Shown one piece after another: positions 6,211 through 10,578 of a stretch of 10,578 bases of DNA. The notes under the pieces were generated by a model that saw only the letters and a list, made by a program, of their open reading frames with translations, made no database searches and was not told where the DNA came from. Numbering within the stretch: position 1 is the first letter of the stretch; the number at the start of each line of letters is the position of its first letter. The translations under genes were made by a program, and so were the position numbers. Source of the DNA: Planctomycetia bacterium (lineage in GTDB: Bacteria > Planctomycetota > Planctomycetia > Pirellulales > UBA1268); NCBI GenBank assembly GCA_009919445.1, contig RGBY01000069.1, positions 1 through 10,578 of the forward strand, written 5' to 3'.

Positions 6211-7648
6211 GCTGGCCCCGACCGAAACGGCGAGTGACTCGTCGCGTCAGACGCCTGATGCTGCCACACCGAATCAGCCCGCCAACCGTACCCCCGCTCC
6301 TGCACGTGCGGCCCCCGGCTCCCAGACAGCAGGCCAGCCCCGCTGGCGGGGCCAGAGCCCCGGCGGTTACAGCCAGCCAGCGGCCTATGGCTATCAACCA
6401 CCGCCAACAGCCACTGGCAGTCCGCCGGCAGTCGGGCAGAGCTATCCCTATCAGCAGCCGGTAAACCAGCAGCCAGTTGCCACCCAACCGGCTGCTGCCC
6501 CCTGGGGCGGTTCGGCCTTGGGGGCAACCGGCCCCGGCGCCGCCACCTACGGTCGGGTACAGCCCGCCCCTGGCCCAACCCAGATGGTTGCCCAGCAGCC
6601 AATCGAACCGATGCAGCCGGGCATGCTGCCCCCCGGTTCGGCGCCACCTGGCTTTGCCCAGCCCGGCTTTGGTCAGCCTGGCATGCCACCGGCGGGCATG
6701 CCCGGATTTGCTCAGCCACCGGTACAGGTCTTCCCGGGCAGTGAGCCCTATGTCATCGTCGATGTTGATGCCGAAGAGACGCAGACCGGCCGCCTCATGA
6801 TTGGGGCTGGCGTAAACTCCAATGCCGGTCTGGTCGGCAACATCGTCATCGACGAACAGAACTTTGACATCACTCGGCTGCCCACCAGCTGGGATGACAT
6901 TCGCAACGGCACCGCCTTCCGTGGTGGTGGTCAGCGATTCCGGCTGGAGGCTGCTCCGGGCACGCAACTGCAGCGGTATACCGCCACCTTCCAAGAGCCC
7001 TACCTGTTCGACACCCGCGTGGGACTCTCGACCAGTGCCTCCTACTTCACCCGTTACTTTTACGACTGGGCCGAAGGCCGAGTGGGTGGTCGTGTGGGCC
7101 TGGGCTATCAGTTCATCTTTGCTCCTGACCTGTCGGTCAATGCCGGCTTCCGTGGGGAGAGCGTCGATGTCTTTGACCCGCGGGTGCCGGGCGTGCCTGA
7201 TGTTGACAACATGCTCGGTGTGAATGGTGTCTATGGCTTTAGTGCCGGCATCATCCACGACACTCGTGACAGCCCCTTCCTGCCCACGCAAGGGCACCTG
7301 CTGACCTTTGAGTTTGAGCAGGTGATCGGCACCTTCGTCTATCCGCGTGGCGTGCTTGAAGGCCGGCAGTATTGGCTGCTTAACCAGCGGGAGTGGCTCA
7401 ACACGATTGAGTACATGTTCCCGATCACTGCCGATGATTCCCTGCGGGGTGTGGTCTTTACCGACTTCGGTACGGTCGAGTCGAATGTCTCGATCAACAA
7501 CATGCGGGTCTCACCCGGCTTTGGTCTGCGAATCACCATGCCCGCGCTTGGTCCGGCACCAATCGCCCTCGACTTCGCCGTGCCAGTCTCCTACGCCGAG
7601 TACGACAGCCAGCAATTGTTCAGCTTCTTCGTTGGCTTTGCCCGGTGA
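6206..7648 (+). CDS. bamA: Omp85/BamA-type assembly factor, Pro/Gln-rich linker and beta-barrel half
   Basis: This is the continuation of the POTRA half in the +1 frame, 480 residues to the TGA at 7646-7648. No credible independent start lies near its beginning; the first in-frame TTG is at 6518, inside the linker. The first ~180 residues (6206 to about 6750) are low complexity and rich in Pro, Gln, Gly, Ala and Tyr (for example YGYQPPPTATG, PGFAQPGFGQPGM). The Omp85 barrel then begins near 6750: ETQTGRLMIGAGVNSNAG, NIVIDEQNFDITRLP, FRGGGQRFRLEAAPGTQLQRY, FQEPYLFDTRVGLS, HDTRDSPFLPTQGH, EYMFPITADD, GVVFTDFGTVE and a closing strand region with GFGLRITMPALGPAPIALDF. It ends SFFVGFAR, an aromatic-rich C-terminus. 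The stretch that usually carries the L6 RGF loop, between RQYW and EYMFP, is missing. The stop overlaps the next gene's start by one base. Confidence 0.85.
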   Translation, partial: GELAPTETASDSSRQTPDAATPNQPANRTPAPARAAPGSQTAGQPRWRGQSPGGYSQPAAYGYQPPPTATGSPPAVGQSYPYQQPVNQQPVATQPAAAPWGGSALGATGPGAATYGRVQPAPGPTQMVAQQPIEPMQPGMLPPGSAPPGFAQPGFGQPGMPPAGMPGFAQPPVQVFPGSEPYVIVDVDAEETQTGRLMIGAGVNSNAGLVGNIVIDEQNFDITRLPTSWDDIRNGTAFRGGGQRFRLEAAPGTQLQRYTATFQEPYLFDTRVGLSTSASYFTRYFYDWAEGRVGGRVGLGYQFIFAPDLSVNAGFRGESVDVFDPRVPGVPDVDNMLGVNGVYGFSAGIIHDTRDSPFLPTQGHLLTFEFEQVIGTFVYPRGVLEGRQYWLLNQREWLNTIEYMFPITADDSLRGVVFTDFGTVESNVSINNMRVSPGFGLRITMPALGPAPIALDFAVPVSYAEYDSQQLFSFFVGFAR

Positions 7649-8739
7649 TGGCGACATCAGCCAGTTCGCAGCAGCGGATTCTGGTCATCCGCAATCGCTT
7701 CATTGGCGATACCGTGCTTGCCATACCCTTTCTGCGAAACCTTCGGCAGAACTTTCCCTCAGCCATCATTGACGTCCTGGTTGAGCCCGTCTCGGGAGAC
7801 GTGCTGGCCAGCTGCCCGTATGTCGACGAACTGATTCGCTGGAGCCGCCCCCGGACCCAGCGGCGGTCACTGGGCAGTTCGCTCCAAAACCTTCGCGACA
7901 CGGCCCGCTGGCTGGCCGGCCGGCGGTATGACCGCTGTTACATCTTGAAGCGGGCCGCTGCCGGTGGCCTGCTGGCCTGGGCAGCTGGCATTCCCCATCG
8001 GGTTGGCTTTGCCTGCCAGGGGCAGCAGCTGTTCCTGTCACGGGCAGCGCGGCTGGAGCCATTCCGGCATGAGGTGGAACACTTTCTCAATGTGCTCCGC
8101 TGCGATGGTCTGCATGTTGATGACGGCCACAATGAAAATTGGGTTGACCCCAAAGCTGCCGCCCGCTTCGAGCAGTTGACGGCCGCACTACCTCGCTCCT
8201 CCGGCCCATGGGTCTTCATCGCACCCTGTGCAGGTGGCCAGCAGAGGCGGTGGCCAGCCGAACGCTTTGCAGACGTCATCCAGCAGGTGCACGCCAAACA
8301 TGGTGGAACGTTCTTCCTGTGTGGCGGCCCCGGCGACCGGCCAACGCATGAGGCCATTCAGTCTGCCTGTGGAAACCCGGGGCCGGCTTTGCATGACTTG
8401 TCGGCTGCATGTTTTCTGGCGGAAACGGCTGCCCTGATTGCCCGCTGTGATCTGTGCATCGGTGTCGACACCGGACTGATGCACATCGCTGCCTCATTCG
8501 GTCGGCCTTGTGCCGTCATCGCGGGGGCGGCCGATCCCAACCAGTGGCATCCTTGGCAGACCTCATATGAGGTGCTTCGATCAGCTCGGCCTCGGCGTTC
8601 TGCCAGGCAGCGAATCACCGCCGCATTCGGGCTAGAGCCCCGCGACCTCCGCTGGCCAGTCGGCCGCGGCAATCCCCTCGACGTAACCGTTGAGCAGGTG
8701 GTAGACGCCAGTCTCCGTCTCCTAACACCACCACCCTGA
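7648..8739 (+). CDS. Family 9 glycosyltransferase (ADP-heptose:LPS heptosyltransferase-like)
   Basis: 363 residues from the ATG at 7648, which overlaps the TGA of the Omp85 gene by one base (TGATG); a GTG directly before it (7645) is an alternative. No ribosome site is visible, so translational coupling to the Omp85 gene is likely. The N-terminal Rossmann-like half starts ILVIRNRFIGDTVLAIPFLR (11-30), where Asp21 matches the catalytic acid of the WaaC/WaaF group. The C-terminal nucleotide-sugar half has FIAPCAGGQQRRWPAERFAD (190-209), FFLCGGPGDRP (222-232) and the signature CIGVDTGLMHIAASFG (270-285). The family adds heptose to lipopolysaccharide inner core at the cytoplasmic face of the inner membrane. 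The exact donor and acceptor in this organism cannot be read from sequence. Length is normal. The neighbourhood with an outer-membrane assembly gene supports an envelope role. Confidence 0.9.
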   Translation: MATSASSQQRILVIRNRFIGDTVLAIPFLRNLRQNFPSAIIDVLVEPVSGDVLASCPYVDELIRWSRPRTQRRSLGSSLQNLRDTARWLAGRRYDRCYILKRAAAGGLLAWAAGIPHRVGFACQGQQLFLSRAARLEPFRHEVEHFLNVLRCDGLHVDDGHNENWVDPKAAARFEQLTAALPRSSGPWVFIAPCAGGQQRRWPAERFADVIQQVHAKHGGTFFLCGGPGDRPTHEAIQSACGNPGPALHDLSAACFLAETAALIARCDLCIGVDTGLMHIAASFGRPCAVIAGAADPNQWHPWQTSYEVLRSARPRRSARQRITAAFGLEPRDLRWPVGRGNPLDVTVEQVVDASLRLLTPPP

Positions 8740-8820
8740 AAGCCGCGAGCGGACACGCAGAACGCAAAACGTCGCACGCACCAAACCGCTCCCCCCCGAA
8801 TACGACACTGCATACCCGTA

Positions 8821-10239
8821 TCAGGCGACTGCAGCTGCCGCAGCGGTCCCGGCGACAAACCCACTCGACCAGGCCCACTGAAAATTGAACCCGCCAATGC
8901 GGCCATCAACATCAAGGACTTCACCCGCCAGATAGAGCCCTGGGCAGCACCGGCTCTCCATCGTCTTGAGGTTGACTTCCGCCAGGGGCACGCCACCGGC
9001 GGTTGCCTCGGCGACAGAAAAACCCCGATCGCCAACAACCGGTAGCGGTGTGGCGGTAACCGCCTGCACGAGCAGCTTCCGGGCCGTCCGCGGCAGGTCA
9101 CCGGTGGCCGGCGCACCGGCCTGCTCGCAGAGCTGACGAGCCAGCCGTTCGGGAAGCCACTGCCGCAGCACGGCAAGGGGGCTTCGCCCTGCAACCTGCA
9201 GCATCGCTTCGACTGTTTCAGCAGTTTCAGTCGGCAGCCAGTTAAGGCTCAGCCGCACGTCGGGCTCGGCATGCCGCCGGATGAGCCAGTGACGGCTGAT
9301 ATCAAGGACAGCCGGCCCCGATAGACCAAGATGGGTGCAGAGCGTGCTGCCTGTGGTGGTCTCCAGCCGCTTGCCGCTGGCTGTTGTCAGGCTGATGGCT
9401 GTCGGCAGCGTCAGCCCCGAGAGACTTCTGATCCAGTGCGGTTCAGGTAACACGAGCGGCACCAACGCTGGCACGACCGGGCTCGTAATGGTGTGGCCCA
9501 ACCGCTTTGCCAGTTCATGACCAAAGCCGTCGGAACCACTCTTCGGCAGCGACTTGCCTCCGGTGCAAAGAATCACCCGACGGGCTAGACAGTCACCGGC
9601 CGTAGTCGAAAGGCGAAAGACGGGAGGCTTGTCACTCATCGCTTCCATAGCTTCAGAAGCATGCGGCAGCCACTCGATGGCTGTCACCCGGGCGGGGTGC
9701 ACCAGTTCAACGGCTGCAGCTGTTGCCTCACGAATGAGCGCCTGCAGAATCGTGCGGGCCGAATCACTGACGGGAAAAAGTTTGCCGGTTTCCTCCCGCT
9801 TGAGCGTCACACCTGCCTCGGCAAAAAACCGAATGGTCTGCTCGACCGAAAACCGTCTGAGCACCCTGCGGATGGACGCCGGGCTACTGCCAGCGAAGTC
9901 AGCTTCGCTCACCTCGTCATGAGTAACGTTACAACGACCACCACCGGCTACCAGAATCTTGGCCCCCAGCTTGCGGGCTCCATCAAAGGCCACGACGCGG
10001 CTGCCGGCGGTGGCAGCTCGACCTGCCCAGACAGCTGCGAAGAGCCCCGCCGCACCCGAACCGACAATGGCAATGTCGGCGGTGCCGGGAACGAAGGGTC
10101 TGTTTTCTTTTGCTTGCTCGATCAATGGTCGCCATCCCGCGCTGATGTTTGGTTTACCGGCCACCCATTTTTGTATTTTCCCCGCAACTCTGGGGAACAC
10201 CAACTCTTTCTGCATCCGTTTTGATGGCTGGCACCTCAT
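8821..10239 (-). CDS. HI0933/YhiN (BaiN-like) family NAD(P)/FAD-dependent oxidoreductase
   Basis: Up to 472 residues from the ATG at 10237-10239. The dinucleotide-binding motif DIAIVGSGAAGLFAA does not begin until residue 55, whereas it is usually at the extreme N-terminus. Without the first ~50 residues the protein would be about 420 aa, the usual family length, so the true start may lie further in, for example the ATG at 10215 or a GTG near 10164. GAGGG abuts the 10239 ATG too closely to serve as its ribosome site. Signatures in order are GxGxxG (60-65), KLGAKILVAGGGRCNVTH (90-107, with the family-defining GRCN), ILCTGGKSLPKSGSDGFGH, and the C-terminal GLYLAGEVLDVDGRIGGFNFQWAWSSG, which contacts FAD. 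These are cytoplasmic flavoproteins; BaiN of Clostridium is reported to act on bile-acid intermediates, but the substrate here is unknown. It converges on the glycosyltransferase gene with an 81-bp gap that holds no clear terminator. Confidence 0.9.
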   Translation of the reverse strand: MRCQPSKRMQKELVFPRVAGKIQKWVAGKPNISAGWRPLIEQAKENRPFVPGTADIAIVGSGAAGLFAAVWAGRAATAGSRVVAFDGARKLGAKILVAGGGRCNVTHDEVSEADFAGSSPASIRRVLRRFSVEQTIRFFAEAGVTLKREETGKLFPVSDSARTILQALIREATAAAVELVHPARVTAIEWLPHASEAMEAMSDKPPVFRLSTTAGDCLARRVILCTGGKSLPKSGSDGFGHELAKRLGHTITSPVVPALVPLVLPEPHWIRSLSGLTLPTAISLTTASGKRLETTTGSTLCTHLGLSGPAVLDISRHWLIRRHAEPDVRLSLNWLPTETAETVEAMLQVAGRSPLAVLRQWLPERLARQLCEQAGAPATGDLPRTARKLLVQAVTATPLPVVGDRGFSVAEATAGGVPLAEVNLKTMESRCCPGLYLAGEVLDVDGRIGGFNFQWAWSSGFVAGTAAAAAVA

Positions 10240-10396
10240 CCCTCAGTAATACTTCACATACAACTGACTCGTGGCTCAGCAATTGATCACACGGAGCCAA
10301 AGAGGCACGGGGGAGCGTGATGATCCCCCAACAGCAAACCATGAGCGGAAGTTTTTTGGTACGCCAACGTGATTATTGGAAAAAAGACTATTCCTT
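10240..10396. other. Upstream region of the flavoprotein gene
   Basis: This stretch presumably holds the flavoprotein promoter on the minus strand. The best pair, TTGCTG and TATGTG with a 16-bp spacer, is weak. GGGGGA (10309-10314) and TCCCCC (10324-10329) form a 6-bp stem with a 9-nt loop. No gene is supported here. The region becomes AT-richer toward the repeat element on its right. Confidence 0.3.
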
Positions 10397-10578
10397 GAAG
10401 CCCGAACCGCAAGCTGAGGGAACCCGCATTTTTGAACCCCGAAACACCGTCCGTCGGCTCGCGCCTTTTGATGTTGCGCTGAGTGAAACCGAACTCCAGG
10501 GAGCCCGAGGCGCGAGCCGAGGGAATGGGGTTCTTGTTGCAACAGACGCGGGTTCCCTCAGCTTGCGCTTCGGGCTTC
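10397..10578. repeat. Nested inverted-repeat element reaching the window edge
   Basis: The arms 10397-10427 and 10548-10578 are 31 nt long and match as inverted repeats at 30 of 31 positions (a single C/G difference at 10407). Inside them are a 7-bp pair, GAACCCC (10434-10440) with GGGGTTC (10527-10533), and a 13-bp perfect pair (10454-10466 with 10508-10520). The outer and inner arms share a core of the form AGCCCGA-NN-CGC-RAGC-YGAGGG, seen on the plus strand at 10399-10420 and 10502-10523 and on the minus strand at the right edge, with a partial copy at about 10452-10466. No open frame with coding character lies inside, so it is a non-autonomous repeat or structured element and not an insertion sequence. 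The right arm ends at the last base, so the element may continue beyond the window. Confidence 0.8.

Noticed and set aside
6176..7297. Long minus-strand open frame opposite the Omp85 linker and barrel
   Set aside because: It overlaps clearly recognisable Omp85 motifs on the plus strand and its product is Gly/Arg/Ala-rich with no family signature. Long antisense frames are expected in GC-rich coding DNA.
8358..9194. Minus-strand open frame spanning the glycosyltransferase 3' end and the flavoprotein 3' end
   Set aside because: It is antisense to the GT9 signature region and out of frame with the flavoprotein C-terminus; its Arg/Ser/Cys-rich product resembles nothing.
10276..10542. Minus-strand 88-residue open frame over the terminal repeat
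   Set aside because: It runs through the inverted-repeat element, has no ribosome site or domain, and is best explained by GC-rich repeat DNA.
10397..10578. Insertion sequence or CRISPR array at the right edge
   Set aside because: The space between the arms is about 120 bp with no transposase frame, and the repeats alternate in orientation without regular unique spacers.

Overview
The window is GC-rich, has compact gene spacing, and reads most like a planctomycete chromosome (order Pirellulales or near it). This is inference from gene content: a YrdC-like domain fused to a low-molecular-weight phosphatase beside rpiB, an Omp85/BamA protein with a long Pro/Gln/Gly-rich linker, a 205-residue protein that I associate with planctomycete genomes, and a terminal cluster of 'AGCCCGA..CGC.AGC.GAGGG' repeats. 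No rRNA, tRNA, CRISPR array, transposase, phage or toxin/defence gene is visible. Nothing convincingly supports a wholly new multi-gene system.

Layout from left to right: the 3' end of an unrecognised plus-strand gene (1-384); a convergent intergenic block packed with hairpins (385-545); four minus-strand genes, namely an exported prenyltransferase/squalene-oxidase-repeat protein (546-1670), a conserved unknown protein (1835-2452), ribose-5-phosphate isomerase B (2741-3202) and the YrdC-like/phosphatase fusion (3384-4520); a 307-bp divergent intergenic region; two plus-strand genes, namely an Omp85/BamA-type outer-membrane assembly factor (4828-7648, interrupted by a +1 frameshift at about 6205-6208) and a translationally coupled family 9 glycosyltransferase (7648-8739); a convergent HI0933-family flavoprotein on the minus strand (8821-10239); and a repeat-rich tail whose 31-nt inverted arms reach the window edge (10397-10578).

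Two functional groups stand out. The Omp85 gene and the glycosyltransferase share one transcript direction and a 1-base stop/start overlap, and both concern the outer envelope. The fusion gene followed by rpiB reproduces the Bacillus order ywlC-ywlE-ywlF (YrdC/Sua5, arginine phosphatase, RpiB), with the first two fused. The phosphatase loop has the threonine that marks the YwlE arginine-phosphatase group, while the YrdC half has lost several usual substrate-binding signatures.

The most notable anomaly is the Omp85 gene. It is split between two frames at a GGG-TGA site. Its barrel half also appears to lack the segment that normally carries the conserved L6 'RGF' loop. The gene may be a decaying copy, a recoded gene, or affected by sequence or assembly error; the sequence alone cannot decide.
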